From: OPU3-GD-OMZ sp001901525
GTDB taxonomy: Bacteria; Pseudomonadota; Gammaproteobacteria; Methylococcales; Methylomonadaceae
NCBI GenBank assembly: GCA_963981505.1
Contig: CAXCEI010000035.1
Location: forward strand, 1 to 15,335
DNA length: 15,335 nucleotides
Direction of reading: 5' to 3'
Each line of letters begins with the position of its first letter. Positions within the stretch are counted from its first letter, which is position 1. The notes under the pieces are model-generated. The model was not told where the DNA came from and did no database searches. It was given only the letters and a program-made list of their open reading frames with translations. The position numbers and the translations under genes were made by a program. Shown here in pieces: positions 1 through 6,864 of this stretch.

Positions 1-1
1 A

Positions 2-77
2 TGGTGGGTCGTGACGGATTCGAACCGTCGACCATCGCATTAAAAGTGCGGTGCTCTACCAGCTGAGCTAACGACCC
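2..77 (-). tRNA. tRNA-Lys (anticodon UUU)
   Basis: Read on the minus strand this is a complete 76-nt cloverleaf. The 7-bp acceptor stem pairs GGGTCGT with ACGACCC, followed by discriminator A and an encoded CCA. The D arm holds TAGCTCAGCTGGTAGAGC and the T arm holds GGTTCGAATCC. The anticodon loop is CTTTTAA, giving anticodon TTT (plus-strand positions 42-44), which decodes AAA/AAG lysine. It lies 83 bases downstream of queC on the same strand, as in Pseudomonas-type tol-pal loci, but has its own promoter and so need not depend on read-through. Its terminator lies beyond the window. Confidence 0.97.
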
Positions 78-91
78 ACGAAGAACAGACT

Positions 92-120
92 ATTATATAT
101 AAATTTAAAAAGGTTGGCAA
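92..120 (-). promoter_or_regulatory. Sigma70 promoter of tRNA-Lys
   Basis: On the minus strand a -35 box TTGCCA (115-120) is followed by exactly 17 bases and a perfect -10 box TATAAT (92-97). The spacer is AT-rich. The -10 ends 15 bases before the mature tRNA 5' end, leaving room for a short leader removed by RNase P. The position between queC and the tRNA makes the tRNA the target. This is inferred from consensus only. Confidence 0.75.
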
Positions 121-160
121 GAAATATGCTGCTACCCAGATGCTATTAACACTGCCAAAG

Positions 161-844
161 CTAGCAATTACGCTCCTGATAACAAGTATTATCCTCAACC
201 CCTGCTACTTTAAAGCCTTCTGCTCGAAGCCGACATGACTCACAAACTCTGCAAGCAAAGCCGTACTGATCGGCCGAATAACATGAAACGGTCATTGAAT
301 AATCAACGCCCACTTCAACACCCTTTCGAATAATTTCTGCCTTACTCAAGTCAATTAATGGCGTATGAATCTTAAAATTATCACCCTCAACGCTGGCTTT
401 CGTTGCCACGTTAGCAAGTGCTTGAAATGCACTAATAAATTCAGGTCGACAATCAGGGTAGCCTGAATAATCAACCGCATTAACACCGATAAATATATCC
501 GTGCAATGCAAAACTTCGGCCCATCCCAAAGCAAACGATAAAAAAATGGTATTTCGTGCAGGCACATAAGTCACCGGAATACCTTCCTGAGGTGAATCAG
601 GTACTGCAATCTTGTTATCTGTGAGTGCTGAACCCCCAATAGAACCCAACCCCATATCAATAACTTTATGCTCAACAACATCATAAACTTCCGCAATATT
701 ATGAGCGGCCACTAACTCTGAATTATGACGCTGCCCATAGTCAAAACTTAGCGCATAACACCTATAGCCCTGACTCTTAGCAAGTGCTAAAACAGTGATA
801 GAATCGAGCCCACCGGATAATAAGATAATTGCTTTCTTTTTCAC
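161..844 (-). CDS. queC: 7-cyano-7-deazaguanine (preQ0) synthase QueC
   Basis: QueC converts 7-carboxy-7-deazaguanine to preQ0 with ATP and ammonia, in the cytosolic queuosine pathway. The 227-aa protein has the PP-loop ATP pyrophosphatase motif SGGLDS at residues 10-15. It also has the zinc-site cysteines of the family at 188, 198, 201 and 204 (SCY...CRVCESC). The length is normal. The start is GTG (842-844), the first codon giving the full N-terminal strand before the P-loop, and no clear Shine-Dalgarno sequence is seen. It lies 14 bases after queE, which makes its substrate, so the two are probably co-transcribed. The queD and queF steps are not in this window. Confidence 0.95.
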   Translation of the reverse strand: MKKKAIILLSGGLDSITVLALAKSQGYRCYALSFDYGQRHNSELVAAHNIAEVYDVVEHKVIDMGLGSIGGSALTDNKIAVPDSPQEGIPVTYVPARNTIFLSFALGWAEVLHCTDIFIGVNAVDYSGYPDCRPEFISAFQALANVATKASVEGDNFKIHTPLIDLSKAEIIRKGVEVGVDYSMTVSCYSADQYGFACRVCESCRLRAEGFKVAGVEDNTCYQERNC

Positions 845-858
845 AATTCAACTGTTGG

Positions 859-1494
859 TTATTTGCCTGGGGTATCACCCCAAAGTATTTTATGTAATTG
901 CATCTGAAATCGAACCGGAAGTTGATCTCGAAGTATTTTATTCGCCAATTCAGTAGGGTCTTGACGCCCCATGATTGGAGAAAACAAAACCTCACAACGT
1001 TCAGGTAACTTGTATTTAGCTATTTGTTCTTTGGACCACTCATAATCTTGCTCATCACCAATAACAAACTTGACCTGATCCTTTTTTGTTAAATATGCTA
1101 AATTTTCATAGCGGTTACGGTGATCCTCTTGTGAACCAGGGACTTTTATATCCATAACCTTCACAACTAAAGTATTCACTTTTTCCAGATCTATCGCCCC
1201 ACTGGTTTCCAGCGATACACTATAGCCCTTATCCACCAATGAATCCAAGAGTTCAACACATTCCCCTTGCGCCATAGGTTCACCCCCGGTCACCGTGACA
1301 TAACACGTTTCATAGCGAGCTACTTCCATGATGATATCCTCAACGGTCATTTTCTCTCCGCCATGAAACGCATAGGCAGTGTCGCAATAACTACAGCGCA
1401 AAGGGCAGCCCGTTAAACGAATAAACACGGTCGGTAACCCAACAGAATTTGACTCGCCTTGCAACGAATAAAAAATCTCGGTAATACGGATCAT
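859..1494 (-). CDS. queE: 7-carboxy-7-deazaguanine synthase QueE (radical SAM)
   Basis: QueE is a radical SAM enzyme that contracts the ring of 6-carboxytetrahydropterin to 7-carboxy-7-deazaguanine, the substrate of QueC next door. In the 211-aa protein the iron-sulfur cysteines form CxxxCxxC at 30, 34 and 37 (CPLRCSYC). The SAM-binding GGEP lies at 70-73, and the N-terminal EIFYSLQGE is typical of the family. The ATG start lies 4 bases after the cpoB stop, so queE is translated as part of the tol-pal transcript or coupled to cpoB. No strong ribosome-binding site is visible. In E. coli the enzyme has an added role in cell division under stress, but nothing here tests that. Confidence 0.95.
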   Translation of the reverse strand: MIRITEIFYSLQGESNSVGLPTVFIRLTGCPLRCSYCDTAYAFHGGEKMTVEDIIMEVARYETCYVTVTGGEPMAQGECVELLDSLVDKGYSVSLETSGAIDLEKVNTLVVKVMDIKVPGSQEDHRNRYENLAYLTKKDQVKFVIGDEQDYEWSKEQIAKYKLPERCEVLFSPIMGRQDPTELANKILRDQLPVRFQMQLHKILWGDTPGK

Positions 1495-1498
1495 ATTT

Positions 1499-2572
1499 TT
1501 ACGGGGTATTTTTTAATTCAACTAATTTCTTTGCCGCTAAATGACCTGCCGTCGACCCTGGATAACTAATAGTTACTTGGGTCAGAAAGACCCTGGCCTT
1601 ATCAATCTCATTTTGCTCAACCGCTAAATAACTGCGCTTCAATAAAGCAACAGGTATCTGAGAACTGGAAGGGTATTTCAGTATTAGCGACTCAAATGAT
1701 TGATCTGCTAATTCAAGCATCTGATTGACCAAATAAGCCTCTGCCAACCAAAATTGTGCTTGATCAGCATACTGCCCATCAGGGTAGGCCGTCAAATACG
1801 CCTGAAACAAATCAGCAGCATACTCGGCAAAACCATTACGTAAAACGCCATAAGCCTGTTGAAAGTCTAATTCCTCTGTATCCAGAACGCCATTAGGGCT
1901 AAGCCAAGGCTCAGGTAAAAGTGCTCTCAACCCATCATGTGATTGGGGAGGGAGGTTCTCTGACACACCCACATTGTCAGAAATACTTTCTTCTGGCTTA
2001 TCAGTTGTCACATCATTTGTTCCAGATGAAAACTTATCTTCTAAATCAGCGCTGACAAAACCTGTACTTGTGGCTAAAGAACTAACAACCGTTCTGCTTT
2101 CGCTTGGTCTACGCAGGCTTCCAAACTGCTCAATAACATAAGCTTGGGCCTCAACCCGCCCTCTTAACTCTTGCATCTCTTGTTGCAATTGTTCCAAACG
2201 ACCCAAGATCTCATACAACTTAACATCCTTGCCTGAATGTACAACCTCATAGCTAACTGGCGCAATCAGTTCTTCGTCAACTGTTTGCTCCAAAGCGACA
2301 ACATCATCATATGAATCTTCAAACTCTTCATCAACAATAGTAGATTCTTCATCAACCTGTAGCTCCGATGCAGCCGAACTCTCGCCGCTCTCATGGCTAA
2401 CTGGCGCAATCAGCGCTTGTTCAACTGTTTGCGCCAAAGCGACAACATCTTCATATGAATCTTCAAACTCTTCATCAACAATAGCGAGCTTTTCACCAGC
2501 CCGTAGCTCCGGTGCAGCGTAACTCTCGCCACTCAGCACCAATAACAAAGACAAGAGTAAGTAGACCATCAT
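1499..2572 (-). CDS. cpoB: Cell division coordinator CpoB (YbgF), with duplicated N-terminal segment
   Basis: CpoB is a periplasmic TPR protein that links the Tol-Pal machine to peptidoglycan synthesis at the septum. The 357-aa product begins with a hydrophobic signal segment (residues 3-13) and a likely cleavage near 19-20 (ESYA|AP). Two acidic 48-residue repeats follow, at about 13-60 and 61-108, sharing the core VDEEFEDSY. Next come a short coiled coil (about 116-150, with RLEQLQQEMQELRGRVEAQ), a Ser/Thr-rich linker, and C-terminal TPRs (about 235-355, with the AYPDGQYADQAQFWLAEAY signature). The duplication is in frame and makes the protein much longer than E. coli CpoB. The signal n-region has no Lys or Arg, which is odd, but a TAA codon two codons upstream rules out extension. 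The second ATG (2567-2569) sits better behind AAGG (2574-2577) than the first. Confidence 0.93.
   Translation of the reverse strand: MMVYLLLSLLLVLSGESYAAPELRAGEKLAIVDEEFEDSYEDVVALAQTVEQALIAPVSHESGESSAASELQVDEESTIVDEEFEDSYDDVVALEQTVDEELIAPVSYEVVHSGKDVKLYEILGRLEQLQQEMQELRGRVEAQAYVIEQFGSLRRPSESRTVVSSLATSTGFVSADLEDKFSSGTNDVTTDKPEESISDNVGVSENLPPQSHDGLRALLPEPWLSPNGVLDTEELDFQQAYGVLRNGFAEYAADLFQAYLTAYPDGQYADQAQFWLAEAYLVNQMLELADQSFESLILKYPSSSQIPVALLKRSYLAVEQNEIDKARVFLTQVTISYPGSTAGHLAAKKLVELKNTP
2253..2540 (-). repeat. Two in-frame 144-bp tandem repeats within cpoB
   Basis: Two direct copies, 2253-2396 and 2397-2540, have a period of exactly 144 bases (48 codons). The distal copy edge starts with the same 17 bases, CTAACTGGCGCAATCAG, at 2253 and 2397. 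By hand alignment about 25 of 144 positions differ, so identity is roughly 80-85%. It exceeds this in the middle, which encodes VDEEFEDSY and the flanking valines. The 5' copy overlaps the signal-peptide cleavage region (SGESYAAPEL), and the second copy keeps a faded version (SGESSAASEL). Confidence 0.92.
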
Positions 2573-2582
2573 GCCTTATTAT

Positions 2583-3140
2583 CTACGATTGTGCCTGATA
2601 GGTGATTTCAACGCGACGATTTAATTGCCAAGCGGCCTGATCATGGCCATCTTCACTCGGCTTCATTTCACCGTAACTGATTATTTCAATTTGCTCTGGG
2701 AAAACACCCTGCATCTCAAGCATTCTAGCAACCGCTTTAGCACGGCGCTCACTCAAAGCAACATTGTATTCAGGCGAACCTCTTTCATCAGCATGCCCCT
2801 CTAAAATCACTCGTTGCCCAGAATTCGCAACCAAATACTGTGCATGAGCCGTTACCACTTCAGCAAAAACAGGCTGTACTTCACTACTGTCAAACATAAA
2901 ATAAATAACTGACTTGGACAACAGACTATCTGGATTATTAAATTCCCCTCCCATCAATGAACCATTGGTAATTTCTTCTAAATCACCTAAACGCTCATCT
3001 TGAATGGCACCGCCTTCAGAATAGCCACTGGTCACCGCATCGCTACCACCAAACCCCTCTGTTTTCTTGTTAGTGGAACTACATCCCACCACAAAAACTA
3101 CGACTGAAAAAACCATCATCCACTGCAAACATGCTTTCAT
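2583..3140 (-). CDS. pal: Peptidoglycan-associated lipoprotein Pal
   Basis: Pal is an outer-membrane lipoprotein that binds peptidoglycan and TolB and draws the outer membrane inward at division. The 185-aa precursor has a lipobox ending in VVGC, with the acylated Cys at residue 20. Ser at the next position fits outer-membrane sorting. A low-complexity linker (about 21-65) leads to an OmpA-like domain (about 75-185) with FMFDSSEV (81-88), the ligand-site stretch GHADERGSPEYN (115-126), LSERRAKAV (129-137) and the terminal NRRVEI (174-179). The ATG start has a good AGAGG site at 3150-3154. The gene stands 43 bases after tolB and 10 bases before cpoB. Confidence 0.97.
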   Translation of the reverse strand: MKACLQWMMVFSVVVFVVGCSSTNKKTEGFGGSDAVTSGYSEGGAIQDERLGDLEEITNGSLMGGEFNNPDSLLSKSVIYFMFDSSEVQPVFAEVVTAHAQYLVANSGQRVILEGHADERGSPEYNVALSERRAKAVARMLEMQGVFPEQIEIISYGEMKPSEDGHDQAAWQLNRRVEITYQAQS

Positions 3141-3183
3141 ATCAATTATCCTCTATATAAACCTTTAAAAATCCAAAAAATTC

Positions 3184-4485
3184 TTACTGCGACCAAGCTG
3201 GCTCCCGAACATCACCCTTATCAAAAGTTAATACTTGGTTCATGCTACCATCAACTGAAGTGGCAGACAGCACCCCTTTATCATTCATAATTTTAGCATA
3301 CAAAACCATACCACTATTAGCTGAAAAAGTTGGCGACTCATCCAAAGGCCCTTTCGTTAATATCGAGAAAACCTTTGTCGCCATATCCATAATAGCAATA
3401 CGATAATCACCGCGATTGCCGTGCACCATAACCAACTTACGCCCATCTTTAGAAAAACTGCCGCGGGCATTATAATCGCCTTGATAAGTCAATCTTTTAG
3501 CCGAACCACCATGACTTGGAATGGTATATAACTGTGGCTTCCCACCTCGATCGGAGGTAAAGACTATTTGCCGACCATCAGGCGACCACGCCGGTTCGGT
3601 ATCAATCGCATAACTTTTGGTTAATTTCTGCCAAGAGCGATTGTTAAGGTCAACCACATAAATATCCGGACTACCGTCTTTAGAGAGGGTTATGGCTAAC
3701 TGCGAACCATCAGGCGACCACGCCGGTGCACCGTTGATTCCCCGCCCTCTGGGAATTGTACTACGCTGACCGGTTGCCAGTGTTTGGATGAAAATACGGT
3801 GTTTCTTTTTCTCAAATGAAACATAAGCGATCTTTTTGCCATCAGGCGACCATGCCGGGGACATGATAGGTTCTCTGGATGAGGCGATAACCTTAGGATT
3901 AAAACCATCAGAATCAGCCACTTTTAGACGATAGATGCTCACGCGTTTACTTTTTTTCTTCTGGGTCACATACGCAATACGAGAATTAAAAACGCCTTTA
4001 AGCCCGGTGAGCTCCTCATAAACCAAATCACTTATCCGGTGCACTGTTCGCCTAAGCCCGCGAGCCGTAGCTGGCAAACGATAACCCAATAATTGCTTAC
4101 CCCGATAAACATCAAATAATTTAAACTCGATAATAAACCGGTCCTGATTCTGCTTTATTTCGCCAATCACTAAATAATCCTGTGCTAAGGCGCGCCAATT
4201 TCCCAGTTTAATTGCTTCTGTACGACTGGGTTTATTAATCATATCCCGCACCGGCAGGGTTTTAAAATGACCACTACGCGTCAAATCTGCACTCACAATA
4301 CTCGCCACATTAATGGGCGCATGACCGGACACACCGCGCCAAGCAAAAGGCACCACAGCAACCGGTATTGCCGATTTTGTCCCGCCAGTGATCTGTATCG
4401 TTAATTCAGCCGATACCGAATGACTAAAAAAGACGAGCATTGCCAGCCATAAAACAATTATTATTTTCAGATTTTTTACTACCAT
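3184..4485 (-). CDS. tolB: Tol-Pal system periplasmic protein TolB
   Basis: TolB is the periplasmic beta-propeller that shuttles between Pal and TolA. From the ATG at 4483-4485 the protein has 433 aa, with signal peptide MVVKNLKII... and a likely cleavage at SVSA|EL (residue 26). An alpha/beta N-terminal domain (about 30-155) precedes a six-bladed propeller (about 165-433). Three near-identical AWSPDG blade turns occur at about 216, 260 and 304 (GTG numbering), with weaker ones after. The frame is open to a GTG at 4498-4500 that directly abuts the tolA stop (TAAGTG), which would give 438 aa. I prefer the ATG because it has AGG about 8 bases upstream and gives a signal peptide with a normal basic n-region. 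Confidence 0.96.
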   Translation of the reverse strand: MVVKNLKIIIVLWLAMLVFFSHSVSAELTIQITGGTKSAIPVAVVPFAWRGVSGHAPINVASIVSADLTRSGHFKTLPVRDMINKPSRTEAIKLGNWRALAQDYLVIGEIKQNQDRFIIEFKLFDVYRGKQLLGYRLPATARGLRRTVHRISDLVYEELTGLKGVFNSRIAYVTQKKKSKRVSIYRLKVADSDGFNPKVIASSREPIMSPAWSPDGKKIAYVSFEKKKHRIFIQTLATGQRSTIPRGRGINGAPAWSPDGSQLAITLSKDGSPDIYVVDLNNRSWQKLTKSYAIDTEPAWSPDGRQIVFTSDRGGKPQLYTIPSHGGSAKRLTYQGDYNARGSFSKDGRKLVMVHGNRGDYRIAIMDMATKVFSILTKGPLDESPTFSANSGMVLYAKIMNDKGVLSATSVDGSMNQVLTFDKGDVREPAWSQ

Positions 4486-4500
4486 AAAATCAACCTGCAC

Positions 4501-5349
4501 TTATTGCGGATTAAAAATAAAACTAAACACCCTAAATTTTTGGAAAATTAGCGGGTCCGTGGGTACCGGTAACGGTGATGCCTTCCTCACCGCATTCTCA
4601 GCTGAACGGTCAAAAATAGCATTACCACTGCTCTCTATAACCTGTGCACTTTTCACCTGTCCCCCTGCAATCAATTGGACACGTATAGTACACGTCAAAC
4701 CATTACTGATAGCACTGGGCCGAGTCCAATTACGTTTAACCTGACGTTCAATACGAATCATGGCACGGGTAATTTCCGATTCCTCATATTTCTGCCGGGC
4801 TATACGTTTCCGCTTCGCTTCCGCTTTGGCCTTTCGTTTCGCCTCTGCGGCTTTCTTTTTACGCTCTAAGGCTACTTTTTCTTTTTTAAGCTTGGCCAAC
4901 GCTGCCTTTTGTTTGTCTTGGCTTTTCTTTAACGCCGCCTTCTCTCGTAAGGCCTTTTGCTTTTGTTTTTTTAGTGCCGCCAAAGCCTTTTTTTCTTTTT
5001 CCGTCGCCTTCGCTGACTTTGATTGCTGATCTTTAATACGTTTTTCTTCTTTAAGCCGCTCTTTTTTGAGTAACTTCAGTTTTTTCTCTTCTGCACGCAG
5101 TTTTTTTTCTAATGCCCGCTTCCGGGACTTCTCAGCAGCCCGTTGCTTATTCTCATTTTCTTTTAAACGTTCCACTTCCTGAAGAACTTGCGCCTCATCT
5201 AAAGCCTCAGCCTGAATAATTTCAGGCACTGCGGGCATCGGTCTTACCACAGGGTCACTGGATAAACTCACCGTAAAAACACCCAATATCAGCACATGCA
5301 GTAACACTGAATAAGATAAAGACTTAAAATTCCTATAAAAATCAAACAT
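4501..5349 (-). CDS. tolA: Cell envelope integrity protein TolA
   Basis: TolA is the inner-membrane protein that spans the periplasm and passes proton-motive energy from TolQR to TolB-Pal. The 282-aa protein has one transmembrane helix at about 12-30, carrying the SYSVLLH face known to contact TolQ. A very Lys/Ala/Glu-rich helical stalk follows (about 48-190). The globular C-terminal domain III spans about 190-282 (VKRNWTRPS...TCTIRVQL...SSGNAIFDRSAENAV...SPLPVPTDP). Domain III has one Cys, in TCTIRV. The partner Cys that forms a disulfide in E. coli TolA aligns with Phe in NAIFDRS, so no such bond can form. The ATG lies 14 bases after tolR with no clear Shine-Dalgarno sequence. Confidence 0.95.
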   Translation of the reverse strand: MFDFYRNFKSLSYSVLLHVLILGVFTVSLSSDPVVRPMPAVPEIIQAEALDEAQVLQEVERLKENENKQRAAEKSRKRALEKKLRAEEKKLKLLKKERLKEEKRIKDQQSKSAKATEKEKKALAALKKQKQKALREKAALKKSQDKQKAALAKLKKEKVALERKKKAAEAKRKAKAEAKRKRIARQKYEESEITRAMIRIERQVKRNWTRPSAISNGLTCTIRVQLIAGGQVKSAQVIESSGNAIFDRSAENAVRKASPLPVPTDPLIFQKFRVFSFIFNPQ

Positions 5350-5363
5350 GTTAAAAAGCGAGC

Positions 5364-5792
5364 TTAATAGGCCTTGTATGGACTGGTCATCAACCCAACA
5401 TTAGGAACGTTTGCCTTCTTTAACGCAGCCATAACATTGACTACCCGTCCATAAGCAACAGACTCATCGCCTCTAATCAATACGTTGGTTTCAGATTTAT
5501 AACGTAAGACAGCTGCCACACGGATTAAAAGTTCTTCTGCTGTCACTAATTCATCTTGACCGCCCCCTATACTGAGAAAATACTGCCCGTCTTTATCAAT
5601 AGAAACAACCGTAGGCGGCGTATTATCCTGAGCGACTGTTTTAGCCTGTGCCTTCGGCAAATCAACCTCAACACCCGTTTGTAGTAACGGTGCTGTCACC
5701 ATAAAAATAATCAATAACACCAACGTCACATCAATGTAAGGCACGACATTAATTTCAGCCATCGGTTTACGCCGCCCCAAAAGCCGGCTCAT
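5364..5792 (-). CDS. tolR: Tol-Pal proton-channel subunit TolR
   Basis: TolR is an ExbD/TolR-family protein that forms the proton-driven inner-membrane motor with TolQ. The 142-aa protein has a short cytoplasmic N-terminus with the conserved MAEINVVPYIDV. One transmembrane helix at about 19-37 holds the essential proton-carrying aspartate (D21, equivalent to E. coli D23). A periplasmic domain follows (about 40-142), with IRGDESVAYGRVVNVMAALK typical of the family. The length matches E. coli. The start overlaps the tolQ stop by one base (TAATG), so translation is probably coupled and keeps subunit ratios in step. Confidence 0.97.
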   Translation of the reverse strand: MSRLLGRRKPMAEINVVPYIDVTLVLLIIFMVTAPLLQTGVEVDLPKAQAKTVAQDNTPPTVVSIDKDGQYFLSIGGGQDELVTAEELLIRVAAVLRYKSETNVLIRGDESVAYGRVVNVMAALKKANVPNVGLMTSPYKAY

Positions 5793-6466
5793 TATTTGTG
5801 CACCTGACGTTGCAACAAGACCACAAATTCTTCTACAAACAAGTCATAACGCCCGGAAAGGCGGTCCAACTGATTAGAAAAACGATTATAAGCCACAACC
5901 GCTGGAATCGCAGCAAACAAACCCATTGCCGTGGCAATCAACGCCTCAGCAATCCCCGGTGCCACCTGCGCCAATGTCGCTTGCTGGGCATTCCCTAGAG
6001 ATCTGAAAGAATTCATAATCCCCCAAACCGTTCCAAACAACCCGACATAAGGACTGGTCGACCCCACCGTTGCCAAAAATGACAACCGTGCATCCAGCAA
6101 TTCCAACTCTCGAGATAACTCAATCCGCATAGCCCGCTGGGCATTTTCCACCGCAATCGCACCGTTACTATCACTTTTTTGTTGTAATCGTGAGAACTCC
6201 CGGTAGCCCGCAATAAAAACATTCTCTATCCCTTCAGCCTCGACACCGTGCGAGGTCAAATTCCGGTAAAGATCACTTAAGTCCATCCCAGACCAAAACA
6301 ACCCTTCAAATTCATCCGCGATCTTAGTCGCCTTATCTAACTCTTTTCGCTTGGAAAAAATAATCGCCCACGACGCAATAGAGGCCACCAACAACACCAA
6401 CATAACGAACTGAACGGCGAAACTCGCTTCCAAAATTAAATTAAAAATAGACAGATCGGCATTCAT
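5792..6466 (-). CDS. tolQ: Tol-Pal proton-channel subunit TolQ
   Basis: TolQ is a MotA/TolQ/ExbB-family inner-membrane protein that surrounds the TolR dimer. Three membrane segments are visible in 224 aa, at about 17-37, 131-153 and 167-193. The large cytoplasmic loop sits between the first and second. The channel-lining threonines are T146 (LFGTVWGIM) and T179 (LIATAMGL), matching the two that line the path in E. coli TolQ. The family hallmark GIAEALIATAMGLFAAIPAV is intact. The ATG overlaps the ybgC stop as TAATG, the same junction as at tolQ/tolR. Confidence 0.97.
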   Translation of the reverse strand: MNADLSIFNLILEASFAVQFVMLVLLVASIASWAIIFSKRKELDKATKIADEFEGLFWSGMDLSDLYRNLTSHGVEAEGIENVFIAGYREFSRLQQKSDSNGAIAVENAQRAMRIELSRELELLDARLSFLATVGSTSPYVGLFGTVWGIMNSFRSLGNAQQATLAQVAPGIAEALIATAMGLFAAIPAVVAYNRFSNQLDRLSGRYDLFVEEFVVLLQRQVHK

Positions 6467-6864
6467 TATTTTAATTTCCCTAATAATTCACTTGGAATAA
6501 CTTTTGGCTTTAAGGTATCAGCGGCCAAACAACCAATACGTATTTCACCGACACACAAAACCGTATCAGCCCGTGAGATAACTTGTTTAAACAACAAACT
6601 AACCGGTTTAACTTTGACAACTTCAGTACTCACTTGTAAAGACTCATTAAATCGTGCCGGACTCAAGTAATCAACCTTAACCGAACGAACCACAAAAATA
6701 ATATTCTCAGTAGCAATCAATTCATCTTGCTCATAACCTAACTGACGCAGCATTTCAGTACGCGCACGCTCAAAGAAACGTAAATAATTAGCATAAAAAA
6801 CCACGCCACCGGCATCGGTATCTTCGTAATAAACCCGAATCGGCCATTGAAATAATTCAGTCAA
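6466..6864 (-). CDS. ybgC: Tol-Pal associated acyl-CoA thioesterase YbgC
   Basis: YbgC is a cytoplasmic hotdog-fold thioesterase encoded with tol-pal in most proteobacteria and linked to acyl-CoA or phospholipid metabolism at the membrane. The 132-aa protein has the active-site segment YYEDTDAGGVVFYANYLRFF (residues 12-31), with D17 matching catalytic D18 of E. coli. The His found in E. coli just after (VVYHASY) is Tyr24 here. The start is TTG (6862-6864), sharing TTGA with the ruvB stop. An in-frame TAA lies immediately upstream and GAGGA sits 9 bases before it, so the TTG is well supported and no ATG occurs near the N-terminus. Confidence 0.95.
   Translation of the reverse strand: MTELFQWPIRVYYEDTDAGGVVFYANYLRFFERARTEMLRQLGYEQDELIATENIIFVVRSVKVDYLSPARFNESLQVSTEVVKVKPVSLLFKQVISRADTVLCVGEIRIGCLAADTLKPKVIPSELLGKLK

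Noticed and set aside
2..844. tRNA-Lys as a substrate of the adjacent queuosine genes.
   Set aside because: Queuosine is placed in tRNAs with GUN anticodons (Tyr, His, Asn, Asp). This tRNA has UUU, so the neighbourhood is positional, not enzymatic.
3570..3860. Three near-identical 20-base stretches spaced about 130 bases apart in tolB, resembling a DNA repeat.
   Set aside because: Each encodes the AWSPDG turn of a propeller blade. Spacing and frame match the protein repeat, so no separate element is needed.
4559..5029. Plus-strand open frames opposite tolA, rich in Phe, Ala and Ser.
   Set aside because: They are the antisense reading of the Lys/Ala/Glu-rich TolA stalk, whose biased codons lack stops on the other strand. 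No start site or family resemblance.
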